A program made the position numbers and the translations under genes. DNA of 16,738 bases from Bacteroidota bacterium (GTDB lineage Bacteria; Bacteroidota; Ignavibacteria; Ignavibacteriales; Melioribacteraceae), in assembly GCA_023453125.1 (NCBI GenBank), contig JAEXUB010000265.1:1-16738 (forward strand), in the 5' to 3' direction. Position 1 is the first letter of the stretch. Every line of letters starts with the position of its first letter. This document shows, piece after piece, positions 7,311-14,606 of this stretch. The notes beneath the pieces are model-generated. The model ran no database searches and had not been told where the DNA came from. It saw only the letters and a program-made list of their open reading frames with translations.

Positions 7311-7809
7311 TCCTGAAGATTTTTATGCCGGAACGGAATATCCCGGTAATGAAAAGAAAAAAAGAATGTGGAACAATATAAACCGTTCACTTCCTAAAGC
7401 ACATTCGGCACCATTTTTTAATGTGGATCTGAGGAGTTTTGCTTTTGGATTCGGTATGGCTTTTACTGTAATATTTGTTTGTGTGGGAATATTTACGGTC
7501 TTTTCAAAATATATAGCCGGAGATGAACCGGCATACGTTAAAATAAACAATGCGTATTCCAAAGCTATTGAGGAAGTGGAAAAATCAATGCCGCGCCTTA
7601 AGCAGGCCGGACTTCAGAAGGATAGTGAAGATCAAATTGCTGCCGGAATAAGCAGACTCTCAGTTATAGATGCGGGAATTAAAGAAATTAAATCGGATAC
7701 AAAACCGGGGGATTTTTCACCTGTAAAGCAGACGCGCCTTAGGGAGCTTTACAAAATGAAACTCGAAATTTTAAGCCGTCTTATTGACGCGGAGGAAAGC
7801 AGCTTATGA
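7303..7809 (+). CDS. Putative anti-sigma factor, single-TM protein without zinc motif
   Basis: A 168-residue protein of unassigned family. Residues 1-44 are polar and probably cytoplasmic, and one strong transmembrane helix spans about 46-69. The remaining 100 residues are charged and look mostly helical, with possible coiled-coil segments, and should lie in the periplasm. The gene starts within the sigma factor (8-base overlap, AGAGG at 7293-7297) and ends in a 4-base ATGA overlap with the DUF4097-like gene. The topology and position are those of a membrane anti-sigma factor. However, the zinc anti-sigma signature (HxxxCxxC) is absent: the only cysteine is Cys60, inside the membrane helix. 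The role is therefore inferred from context alone. It could instead be a sensor or an unrelated membrane subunit. Confidence 0.6.
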   Translation: MINPEDFYAGTEYPGNEKKKRMWNNINRSLPKAHSAPFFNVDLRSFAFGFGMAFTVIFVCVGIFTVFSKYIAGDEPAYVKINNAYSKAIEEVEKSMPRLKQAGLQKDSEDQIAAGISRLSVIDAGIKEIKSDTKPGDFSPVKQTRLRELYKMKLEILSRLIDAEESSL

Positions 7810-9194
7810 AAACCCGGTATCTCCTCATTTTTATTTCATTTCTTCTGGCGGCATCTATTAATGCCGAAGAAAAAAATATCAGAAAAAATTTTACTGTTAA
7901 CCAGGGACAGAGGGTGCTGGTTAAAGGGATTTCGAACCTACAGCTTAAAATTACAGGCTGGGATAAAAACGAGGCTTCTATTAATGTAACCGCAAGAGTA
8001 AATTCGAGCGATTCAAAATTTGAAAAAGAATATCTGAAGAATTTTGATGTTACATACAGAACTGATGCCAACGATATCATAATCGAGTTCTCCGAAACAG
8101 GGAAACAGGGGAGCTGGAGCGTATTCGATATTTTTAAAGGGGATTTTAAATATTCTTTCTCCAAGGTTATTACAGGGGAAATTATGCTTCCTGCCTCTTC
8201 TCCGCTGGCAGGGGAATTTAATTACTCCGATTTACAGATTTCTTCTATTGATGAATTTATCAATATCGGCGGCAAGGGGAATCATCTTACCTTTTCTTCC
8301 TGTGCAAAGCTGAATGAGATAACAAATGAATACGGGGATGTTAATGCAAGGAACTGCGGAGGCAAAATTAATCTAAACCTTAAGGTAGCTCCCCTTACAA
8401 TAAATGACTTTACAGGAAGTGCCAGAATCTATTCCTACGGGGGCAGCTTTAATATCAGCCGTGTTAACGGTTCGATTAATATTTCATCTTATAATTCAAA
8501 AGGGACAATTGAAGATATATCTTCTAGTGTTTCTTCTTATTCTGAACTTTCCGATATCACAATGAAAAAGATTTCGGGACTGCTTTATATTAACGACAAA
8601 TCGGGGGATTTACAGCTCTTCGATATAGCCAATGTTAAAGTTGACGGTTTCAGGACCGAACTGAGCGCAGAACGGATTAGTGCGAAAGATAAGGTGTTTT
8701 TTACTACTAAATACGGCAATTATAAAATCCTCAATTCATCCGGGGCATTTTATATTGACGGGGATTATTCCTCATACCAGATAACCGGCACATCGGGAAT
8801 TTTCTTTTATTCGGCATCCGAGGGGAAATTCACCGGAAGTTCAATAAAAGGGGACTGGCAGTCAGATACGAAATATTCTGAAATTAAATTAAATGGGATT
8901 TCGGCATCCAAAATTGATGTTAAGGGACGGGGGAAAAATTTCACCGCGGTTATTAGCAATAATCCAAAAAAAGTTGAAATAGGAAATACAGATGCCGATG
9001 TCTCATTAACACTCAATAAGGAAATAAGGAGTTCAATTTTTCTTACTGCCCGGCACGGGGAAATTAACACGGAATTCCCGATTCCGGTGAGCAGCGAGGG
9101 CTCCGTGAAGAAGGGAGCCGACCGTATAAACGGCGGAGGGGCGGTAATTTCAATTGAAACTAAAAACGGCGATATTTCAATACGGAGACAATAA
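7806..9194 (+). CDS. Secreted DUF4097-like beta-repeat protein
   Basis: A 462-residue exported protein. It begins with a classical signal peptide: a basic MKTR, a hydrophobic core, and a likely cleavage after ASINA at about residue 20. The mature part is rich in Ser, Asn, Gly and short beta strands, with recurring patterns of the kind 'G.l.I...nGsi.I'. It ends in a GGGAVISIETKNGDISI-like segment, typical of DUF4097 (a putative adhesin-like beta-solenoid). Such proteins are commonly found next to ECF sigma factors in Bacteroidota and relatives. Their biochemical function is not established. No lipobox or sortase signal is visible, so it is probably periplasmic or surface-associated. The gene overlaps its upstream neighbour by 4 bases and closes this operon; no hairpin terminator is seen after it. 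Family assignment by pattern only. Confidence 0.75.
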   Translation: MKTRYLLIFISFLLAASINAEEKNIRKNFTVNQGQRVLVKGISNLQLKITGWDKNEASINVTARVNSSDSKFEKEYLKNFDVTYRTDANDIIIEFSETGKQGSWSVFDIFKGDFKYSFSKVITGEIMLPASSPLAGEFNYSDLQISSIDEFINIGGKGNHLTFSSCAKLNEITNEYGDVNARNCGGKINLNLKVAPLTINDFTGSARIYSYGGSFNISRVNGSINISSYNSKGTIEDISSSVSSYSELSDITMKKISGLLYINDKSGDLQLFDIANVKVDGFRTELSAERISAKDKVFFTTKYGNYKILNSSGAFYIDGDYSSYQITGTSGIFFYSASEGKFTGSSIKGDWQSDTKYSEIKLNGISASKIDVKGRGKNFTAVISNNPKKVEIGNTDADVSLTLNKEIRSSIFLTARHGEINTEFPIPVSSEGSVKKGADRINGGGAVISIETKNGDISIRRQ

Positions 9195-9222
9195 AATCAG
9201 CCCTTTTTTAACCCTGTTTAAA

Positions 9223-9251
9223 TTGACTTTATACCATTTAATAAATAAATT
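9223..9251 (+). promoter_or_regulatory. Candidate promoter of the nuo operon
   Basis: TTGACT at 9223-9228, 17 bases, then TAAATT at 9246-9251 resembles a standard housekeeping promoter, 28 bases before the nuoA start. The region is very AT-rich, so chance matches are easy. If this genome uses the deviant Bacteroidota consensus, the match would mean less. Confidence 0.35.
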
Positions 9252-9252
9252 T

Positions 9253-9274
9253 CAATTCAAATAAACTTGAATTG
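9253..9274. repeat. Perfect inverted repeat just before nuoA (possible operator)
   Basis: CAATTCAA, six bases, then TTGAATTG form a perfect 8-base dyad. It ends five bases before the nuoA ATG at 9280 and lies immediately downstream of the candidate -10 box, over the expected transcription start. It could be a protein-binding operator, or a weak hairpin covering the nuoA ribosome binding region, where no good Shine-Dalgarno is seen. It is not followed by a T run, so it is not a terminator. Confidence 0.5.
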
Positions 9275-9279
9275 GAATA

Positions 9280-9648
9280 ATGATAGAACAATACATTCCC
9301 GTCTTTTTGGTGTTGATAATCGCGGTCATTTTCGGCGCGGCGGTTGTTTATTCATCATCTCTGTTCGGCCCTAAACGCCCGAACAAAATCAAAACCATGC
9401 CTTATGAAAGCGGCAAGAATCCCGTTGGTACTGCTACTGAGCGTATCTCTATTAAGTATTATCTTGTAGCTATGCTCTTTATCATTTTCGATATTGAAGT
9501 GATTTTTGTCTACCCGTGGGGCGTTGAATTTAAAAAATTATTTGCGGCAACAGGAATATTCGCCTTTCTTCCAATGCTTATTTTCCTTGTCGTGCTCGAA
9601 TTGGGTTTCCTTTATATCTATGTGAAAGGGGGATTAAATTGGGATTAG
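9280..9648 (+). CDS. nuoA: NADH-quinone oxidoreductase subunit A
   Basis: Membrane subunit of respiratory complex I (proton-pumping NADH:quinone oxidoreductase), which sits near the quinone channel at the junction of the arms. The 122 residues contain three membrane helices (about 7-27, 61-80 and 92-115). The conserved YESG (42-45) and FDIEVIFVYPW (70-80) are hallmark NuoA motifs. The ATG at 9280 follows a perfect inverted repeat and lacks a clear Shine-Dalgarno. The 3' end overlaps nuoB by 10 bases. It is the first gene of the nuo operon. Confidence 0.95.
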   Translation: MIEQYIPVFLVLIIAVIFGAAVVYSSSLFGPKRPNKIKTMPYESGKNPVGTATERISIKYYLVAMLFIIFDIEVIFVYPWGVEFKKLFAATGIFAFLPMLIFLVVLELGFLYIYVKGGLNWD

Positions 9649-10148
9649 AAGCCAAGCTTACACAGGACGGATATATCACTACAACTTTTGATGCAATTAT
9701 AGCCTGGGCGCGTAAAAGTTCAGTATGGCCAATGCCAATGGGAATTTCCTGCTGCGCAATTGAAATGATTGCGGCTGCGGATCCTAAATACGATATCTCC
9801 CGTTTCGGTTCGGAAGTAATGCGCTTTTCGCCAAGGCAAAGCGATCTTATGATTGTAGCCGGCACCGTTACATATAAAATGGCGCACGTTGTACGCAGAA
9901 TTTATGATCAGATGCCCGACCCCAAATGGGTTATTGCTATGGGTGCCTGCACTTCAACAGGGGGTATGTACCGCTCATACAGCGTTGTTCAGGGAATAGA
10001 CCAGTTCCTTCCAGTTGATGTGTACACTGCAGGATGCCCGCCGAGGCCGGAGAATCTTTTGAATGCACTTATGACCATTCAGGAAAAAATAGGCAAAACA
10101 AAGGCGCGCGACTTTAAAGATAAAATTCCCGCTGACATTATTAAATAA
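9639..10148 (+). CDS. nuoB: NADH-quinone oxidoreductase subunit B
   Basis: Peripheral-arm subunit of complex I that carries the terminal iron-sulfur cluster N2, the electron donor to quinone. In 169 residues the four cluster ligands are visible: the tandem Cys38-Cys39 (GISCCAIE), Cys104 (MGACTSTGG) and Cys133 (AGCPPRPE). The start is TTG at 9639, inside the end of nuoA. A purine-rich AAAGGGGG (about 9626-9632) lies six bases upstream, and the next Met codons are too close to the tandem cysteines to be plausible. The gene is followed by nuoC after 14 bases. The length is normal for the family. Confidence 0.96.
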   Translation: MGLEAKLTQDGYITTTFDAIIAWARKSSVWPMPMGISCCAIEMIAAADPKYDISRFGSEVMRFSPRQSDLMIVAGTVTYKMAHVVRRIYDQMPDPKWVIAMGACTSTGGMYRSYSVVQGIDQFLPVDVYTAGCPPRPENLLNALMTIQEKIGKTKARDFKDKIPADIIK

Positions 10149-10162
10149 AACCGATAAATCCG

Positions 10163-10651
10163 ATGAACGATATAATCATAAAAAAATTAAAAGAACGCTT
10201 TAACGATTCCATTTTAGATGCCTCAGAATTCAGAGGGGATCTCTCCATTACAGTTAAAAGGGAAGCCGCGGCTGATGCTGCTTTGTTCCTGAGAGATGAT
10301 GAAGAGATTAAATTCGATTTCTGCAAGGACGTTACAGCAATAGACTGGGCAAAAAGAAAAAACCGCTTTACGGTTGTATATATTGTCTATTCCCATAAGA
10401 ATAAAAATGAAATCAAATTGAAAATAGAACTGGATGAATCTGACCTTAATATGCCAACACTCAGTAATGTTTGGAAAAGCGCCGGATGGTACGAAAGGGA
10501 GACCTTTGATATGTACGGCATCAGCTTTACGGGGCATTCCGATTTAAGAAGGGTCTATATGCCGGAGGAATTCGAATACCATCCATTGAGAAAGGATTTT
10601 CCTCTTCTTGGCGTACCCGGTTCACTTCCACTTCCAAAAACAGAACATTAA
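10163..10651 (+). CDS. nuoC: NADH-quinone oxidoreductase subunit C (30 kDa)
   Basis: Hydrophilic 30-kDa-type subunit of the complex I peripheral arm, which binds alongside NuoD and NuoB and carries no cofactor. The 162 residues include the family signature WYERETFDMYGISF (about 112-125), then DLRR and the HPLRKDFPLLG segment close to the C-terminus. It is a separate gene, not fused to nuoD as in E. coli. The ATG at 10163 lies 14 bases after nuoB. The stop is directly followed by the nuoD ATG, with one base between. Confidence 0.94.
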   Translation: MNDIIIKKLKERFNDSILDASEFRGDLSITVKREAAADAALFLRDDEEIKFDFCKDVTAIDWAKRKNRFTVVYIVYSHKNKNEIKLKIELDESDLNMPTLSNVWKSAGWYERETFDMYGISFTGHSDLRRVYMPEEFEYHPLRKDFPLLGVPGSLPLPKTEH

Positions 10652-10652
10652 T

Positions 10653-11906
10653 ATGAAAAAAGAAATAAACATCTCTAACGATGAAAAATTATTAAAGGCC
10701 CTAATGTCTCAGGCTTCCGATATTACTGTTGAGGACGCTCTTGAGAATGAAATGATAATTAATATGGGGCCTCAGCATCCGGCTACTCACGGCGTTCTGC
10801 GTGTCGTTTTAAGACTCGACGGAGAAACCGTTATCTCCGCTGTTCCCGAATTGGGATACCTGCACCGCGGCTACGAGAAAATGGCCGAGAATATGAGCTA
10901 TATAGAGTTTATTCCGCATACCGACAGGCTCGACTACACAGCTACAATGTGCAACAACGTTGCTTACGTACTTGCGGTTGAAAAACTGATAGGCATTGAG
11001 GCTCCCCCCCGTGCCCAGTATATCAGAATGATTATTGCAGAGCTTTCGCGCATTGCAGCGCATATGGTGGCTATTGGTACTTACGCAATGGACGTCGGCG
11101 CTGTTACAATGGTAATGTGGACCTTCCGCGAAAGGGAAAAGATTCAGGAAATATATGACATACTTGCAGGAGCCCGCTTTACAACAAGTTATACCCGCAT
11201 TGGCGGTGTTGCATCTGATATTGATGATACAGCCCTTAAGATGATTAAGGATTTCCTCGGAGAGCTCGCCCCTGCAATGGATGAAATGGGAGCCCTGCTT
11301 GATCATAATAAAATCTTCCTTGACCGACTCGAAGGGGTTGGCGTACTTTCAAAAGAAGATGCTATTGCATACGGCGTTACAGGCCCAAGCCTTAGAGCTT
11401 CGGGCGTTGAATATGACGTTAGAAGGGCAAAACCTTACTTATTCTATAACGACATTGATTTTAAAATTCCTACATATTCCGAAGGGGATTGTCTTGCCCG
11501 TTACCATTTGAGGGCAGATGAAGTAAAGGAAAGCGTTAAAATTCTTTACCAGTGCCTGCAGAAGATTCCTGCCGGGCCTGTTAAGGCAAATGAACCTAAA
11601 AAGGTTGTTGCCGACAAAGCTGAAGTTTACTCCAAGATGGAAGAACTGATTCACGATTTTATGATTATTAACCAGGGAATCAATCCTCCGGCAGGAGACA
11701 CCTTCTTCTCTGCTGAAAACCCGAAAGGGGAATTAGGTTTCTATCTTGTAAGCAACGGTTCCGGACATCCATGGAAAATGAAAATCCGTTCCCCCTCTTT
11801 CTCAAATCTGCAGGTCCTTCCAATGCTCTGTAAGGGGCATATGATTTCTGATATTGTTGCAATCATCGGAAGCCTTGATCCGGTTATGGGAGAAGCGGAT
11901 AAATAA
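10653..11906 (+). CDS. nuoD: NADH-quinone oxidoreductase subunit D (49 kDa)
   Basis: 49-kDa-type subunit of complex I that forms the quinone-binding pocket with NuoB. It descends from the large subunit of [NiFe] hydrogenases. I place the start at the ATG at 10653, giving 417 residues. The frame stays open upstream to a TTG at 10608, but that would add 15 residues overlapping nuoC and is not needed. No Shine-Dalgarno is obvious, so translation may be coupled to nuoC. Motifs are GPQHPATHG (39-47), ELGYLHRGYEK (66-76), which contributes to the quinone site, and the closing GSLDPVMGE. Cysteines that bind nickel in the hydrogenases are replaced, as in all NuoD. The gene is followed after four bases by an unexpected non-nuo gene. 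Confidence 0.95.
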   Translation: MKKEINISNDEKLLKALMSQASDITVEDALENEMIINMGPQHPATHGVLRVVLRLDGETVISAVPELGYLHRGYEKMAENMSYIEFIPHTDRLDYTATMCNNVAYVLAVEKLIGIEAPPRAQYIRMIIAELSRIAAHMVAIGTYAMDVGAVTMVMWTFREREKIQEIYDILAGARFTTSYTRIGGVASDIDDTALKMIKDFLGELAPAMDEMGALLDHNKIFLDRLEGVGVLSKEDAIAYGVTGPSLRASGVEYDVRRAKPYLFYNDIDFKIPTYSEGDCLARYHLRADEVKESVKILYQCLQKIPAGPVKANEPKKVVADKAEVYSKMEELIHDFMIINQGINPPAGDTFFSAENPKGELGFYLVSNGSGHPWKMKIRSPSFSNLQVLPMLCKGHMISDIVAIIGSLDPVMGEADK

Positions 11907-11910
11907 AAAG

Positions 11911-12642
11911 ATGAATACATTCTCCGCAAAATACCGACTTACATCGTGCCTTGTTGACAGGGAGCTGATTGCCGAAATTGAAAAGTATATTTTCGAGGAG
12001 ACAAAAAGCTTTTTTGCCGATTCGGATATTGAATCCGGGGCATTTGAAGCCGGTAAAGGGGAGATGTACCATATATTCATACAGACAAAAAGCGGTTCAA
12101 TCCGCCTTGCGTCAATTGACGAATTTGACGAGGAGATGTTTCCCGATAATATTCAGTCCATTGCCGTCGATTTCAGTTCGTATAAAAATATTTTTATGAA
12201 TATAAGAGTCCTTTTCCATTCCTCCTTCTCTGAACACCCCTCGGTTGAGATATTTATTAAAGGAGAACACGCAAAGGAAAATGCAGTCCGCCTTGGATCG
12301 GGAATTAAGTCTTTAGTCTCGGCAAAAAGAACCACTAATCACTGGTATCACAACAGAACTCTTCTTCTGGGTATGCTTTTTGTCTATACGGTATGGAATG
12401 TGATTAACTATTTTGTATTAACGGTTACCCCGAGTGCCACACCGATGCATATTACCAATAACCTCCTGTTCAATTTCCTTTTTGCAATGCTTACGGTCTG
12501 GATAATTGTTTCTATCTTTGTACGCCCTTATGTTACATTCAGGACCGGAAGACAGACTATTATTTCTCTCGGTTATAATGTTTTTTCGGTACTCTATTTT
12601 ATCATTTTAATTGTATTATTCTATAATAATTTCAGAAAATAA
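11911..12642 (+). CDS. Uncharacterised three-TM protein inserted between nuoD and nuoE
   Basis: Not a known complex I subunit; I do not recognise the family. The 243 residues comprise a soluble N-terminal domain (1-145) of mixed helix and strand, then three membrane helices at about 151-172, 184-204 and 218-238. I chose the ATG at 11911 because the paralogue at 15334 begins the same way (M-x-x-aromatic-SAKYRL). The frame is open upstream to 11854, inside nuoD, without similarity. Residues shared with the paralogue include SAKYRL (5-10), HSSF-x-EH (103-109), SVEI (111-114), HNR (147-149) and an FxR...FxT pattern after the second helix. It lies 4 bases after nuoD and 13 bases before nuoE, so it is co-transcribed with complex I. 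It might be an accessory, assembly or regulatory factor, or merely a passenger. Confidence 0.85.
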   Translation: MNTFSAKYRLTSCLVDRELIAEIEKYIFEETKSFFADSDIESGAFEAGKGEMYHIFIQTKSGSIRLASIDEFDEEMFPDNIQSIAVDFSSYKNIFMNIRVLFHSSFSEHPSVEIFIKGEHAKENAVRLGSGIKSLVSAKRTTNHWYHNRTLLLGMLFVYTVWNVINYFVLTVTPSATPMHITNNLLFNFLFAMLTVWIIVSIFVRPYVTFRTGRQTIISLGYNVFSVLYFIILIVLFYNNFRK

Positions 12643-12655
12643 TAAGAAACGATAT

Positions 12656-13129
12656 ATGTCATTCAAATTTACAGAAGAAAATCTTGCGCGCATTGAAAAG
12701 GCAAGAAAGAAATACCCAACCGCATTAGCGGCGGTTATGGATACCGTTTACATTGCGCAGGAACAGAACGGCTTTATAAGCACCGAAGTTATGGCCGAAA
12801 TTGCCGATATCCTCGGTATAGACAAGGTCTCCGTTTTGAGCGTTGTAACCTTTTACACGATGTACCATACAAAACCTATGGGGCGCTATCACGTTCAGGT
12901 TTGCACTAATGTTTCGTGCATGCTCAGAGGGGGATACCAGATTTGGGACCGGGTTAAAGAAAAACTGGGGCTCGACCATATGCAGGTTACCCCCGACGGC
13001 AAATTCTCCCTTGAAGAAGTTGAATGTATGGGAGCCTGCGGCGGCGCGCCTATGATTGCCGTTAACGAGGACTTTTACGAAAATCTAACTAAAGAAAAAG
13101 TTGAAGAAATTTTGGACTCATTAAAATAA
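12656..13129 (+). CDS. nuoE: NADH-quinone oxidoreductase subunit E (24 kDa)
   Basis: 24-kDa-type subunit of the NADH dehydrogenase module of complex I, with a thioredoxin-like fold holding the [2Fe-2S] cluster N1a. The 157 residues contain all four ligands: Cys83 and Cys88 (VCTNVSC), and Cys124 and Cys128 (CMGAC). The N-terminal helical part with VTFYTMYHTKPMG precedes them, as usual. I use the ATG at 12656; the upstream in-frame TTG at 12611 lies inside the previous gene. Only a weak AAGAAACG precedes the start. The stop overlaps the nuoF start by one base (TAATG), which favours coupled translation. Confidence 0.96.
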   Translation: MSFKFTEENLARIEKARKKYPTALAAVMDTVYIAQEQNGFISTEVMAEIADILGIDKVSVLSVVTFYTMYHTKPMGRYHVQVCTNVSCMLRGGYQIWDRVKEKLGLDHMQVTPDGKFSLEEVECMGACGGAPMIAVNEDFYENLTKEKVEEILDSLK

Positions 13130-14451
13130 TGGAAAGAATAGTATTACCTGAAATAGAAAACCTGCACGATATAGATGTATATCTTGCAAATAAAGGCTTC
13201 GATGCCGCTAAACTCGCATTTAAGCAATCCACCGATGAGGTAATTGACCAGGTTAAAAAATCGGGTTTAAGAGGAAGGGGAGGCGCTGCATTCCTTACCG
13301 GTCTCAAGTGGAGCTTTATGCCCAAGACTTCCGATAAGCCTAAGTATCTCTGTATTAATGGGGACGAAAGCGAGCCGGGCTCTTTCAAAGACAGACAGAT
13401 ATTTGAGTATAATCCTTTCCAGCTTATTGAAGGGATTATCATTTCCTGTTATGCAATAGGAGCCCAGACTGCCTATATATATATCCGCGGCGAATATCAT
13501 AAATGGGTTAAACTGATGCAGAAGGCAGTTGAAACCGCTTATGAAAGAGGCTTTGCCGGTCCAAAAATGAAAGAGACTTTCGGTATAGATTTCTTCTGCG
13601 ACATACACATACATAAAGGAGCCGGAGCTTATATCTGCGGCGAGGAATCTTCTCTTATGAATTCCATTGAAGGCCTTCGCGGATATCCGAGGGTTAAACC
13701 TCCATTCCCTGCACAGCGCGGTTTGTGGGGATGTCCAACTACAATTAACAATGTAGAAACAATTACCAATGTGCCTCCAATTATCCTTAAAGGATGGGAA
13801 TGGTTCTCAAAGATTGGCGCTCAGAGGCATCCGGGGACAATACTATTCGGCATTTCCGGTCACGTTAACCGTCCCGGCGTTTACGAAGTCCCCTCCGGTG
13901 TGCTTCTGACAGAATTGATTTATGATTATGCAGGGGGCGTTCCCGGCAATAAAAAGATTAAATGCGTTATTCCGGGAGGTTCGTCAATGCCTCCGCTCAG
14001 GGGAGATCAGCTTGAGGGGATAAAGATGGATGCCGAATCCCTAAAAGAAGCCGGCTCTGCCATTGGAACCGGCGGTGTTATGGTTATGGATGAAGATACC
14101 AATCTTCTTGATGTCCTATTACGGATTTCGAAATTCTATCATCACGAAAGCTGCGGCCAGTGTACCCCCTGCCGCGAAGGAACCGGCTGGCTCGAAAAAA
14201 CATTAAAGAGAATTCAGAGCGGAAAAGGAACTTCCAAAGATCTTGACCTGCTGATTGATGTGGCGAATAACATAGAAGGAAATACCATCTGCGCACTCGG
14301 CGATGCCGCCGCGTGGCCGGTTAAATTTATGGTTGCCCGTTTCAGAGATGAATTTGAAAAATATGTAAGCAGTGAAGTTACATTACCCGTAGCTAATAAA
14401 GTTCATTCTATGAGGGGGAGCGCGGTTCCTCTTGCAGACATAAAGAAATAA
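13129..14451 (+). CDS. nuoF: NADH-quinone oxidoreductase subunit F (51 kDa, NADH-binding)
   Basis: 51-kDa-type subunit of complex I that binds NADH, FMN and the [4Fe-4S] cluster N3, and so receives electrons from NADH. The 440 residues show the flavin/NADH-binding GLRGRGGAAFLTG (46-58), the NGDESEPGSFKDR stretch shortly after, and the ICGEESSL segment. The cluster ligands are Cys342, Cys345 and Cys348 (SCGQCTPC) plus Cys388 (NTICALG). It starts in the nuoE stop. It is the last gene of this block: a terminator follows at once, and nuoG is not adjacent as it is in many operons. The presence of E and F implies a NADH-oxidising complex, not a ferredoxin- or F420-linked one. Confidence 0.96.
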   Translation: MERIVLPEIENLHDIDVYLANKGFDAAKLAFKQSTDEVIDQVKKSGLRGRGGAAFLTGLKWSFMPKTSDKPKYLCINGDESEPGSFKDRQIFEYNPFQLIEGIIISCYAIGAQTAYIYIRGEYHKWVKLMQKAVETAYERGFAGPKMKETFGIDFFCDIHIHKGAGAYICGEESSLMNSIEGLRGYPRVKPPFPAQRGLWGCPTTINNVETITNVPPIILKGWEWFSKIGAQRHPGTILFGISGHVNRPGVYEVPSGVLLTELIYDYAGGVPGNKKIKCVIPGGSSMPPLRGDQLEGIKMDAESLKEAGSAIGTGGVMVMDEDTNLLDVLLRISKFYHHESCGQCTPCREGTGWLEKTLKRIQSGKGTSKDLDLLIDVANNIEGNTICALGDAAAWPVKFMVARFRDEFEKYVSSEVTLPVANKVHSMRGSAVPLADIKK

Positions 14452-14461
14452 ATCTTTTTCT

Positions 14462-14490
14462 GAGCCTCCATTGGGAGGCTCTTTCGTTTT
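14462..14490 (+). terminator. Rho-independent terminator after nuoF
   Basis: GAGCCTCC at 14462-14469 pairs perfectly with GGAGGCTC at 14474-14481 around a 4-base loop, followed by a T-rich tail to 14490. It lies 11 bases after the nuoF stop, so the nuo transcript ends here without nuoG-N. Confidence 0.9.
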
Positions 14491-14606
14491 ATCCCGATTG
14501 CATCCTATTATTATAATTCTTACTATTCATAATAATTTAATCCTTTCTCTATTCCCCGGTTATAGTAATGCGGGAATTATTTAATTAAAATATGTAAGGA
14601 GGGGAA

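Noticed and set aside
7806..9194. Nucleotide-level tandem repeats in the DUF4097-like gene
   Set aside because: The repetition is a loose beta-strand pattern at protein level; I found no exact DNA repeat units.
10608..10652. N-terminal extension of nuoD from a TTG start
   Set aside because: It would overlap the nuoC end by 44 bases and encode residues unlike any NuoD; the ATG at 10653 directly follows the nuoC stop.
11854..11910. Upstream start for the three-TM protein inside nuoD
   Set aside because: The paralogue begins exactly at the residue corresponding to 11911, and the added 19 residues have no counterpart.
12611..12655. Upstream TTG start for nuoE
   Set aside because: It falls inside the previous gene; ATG 12656 gives the normal NuoE length.
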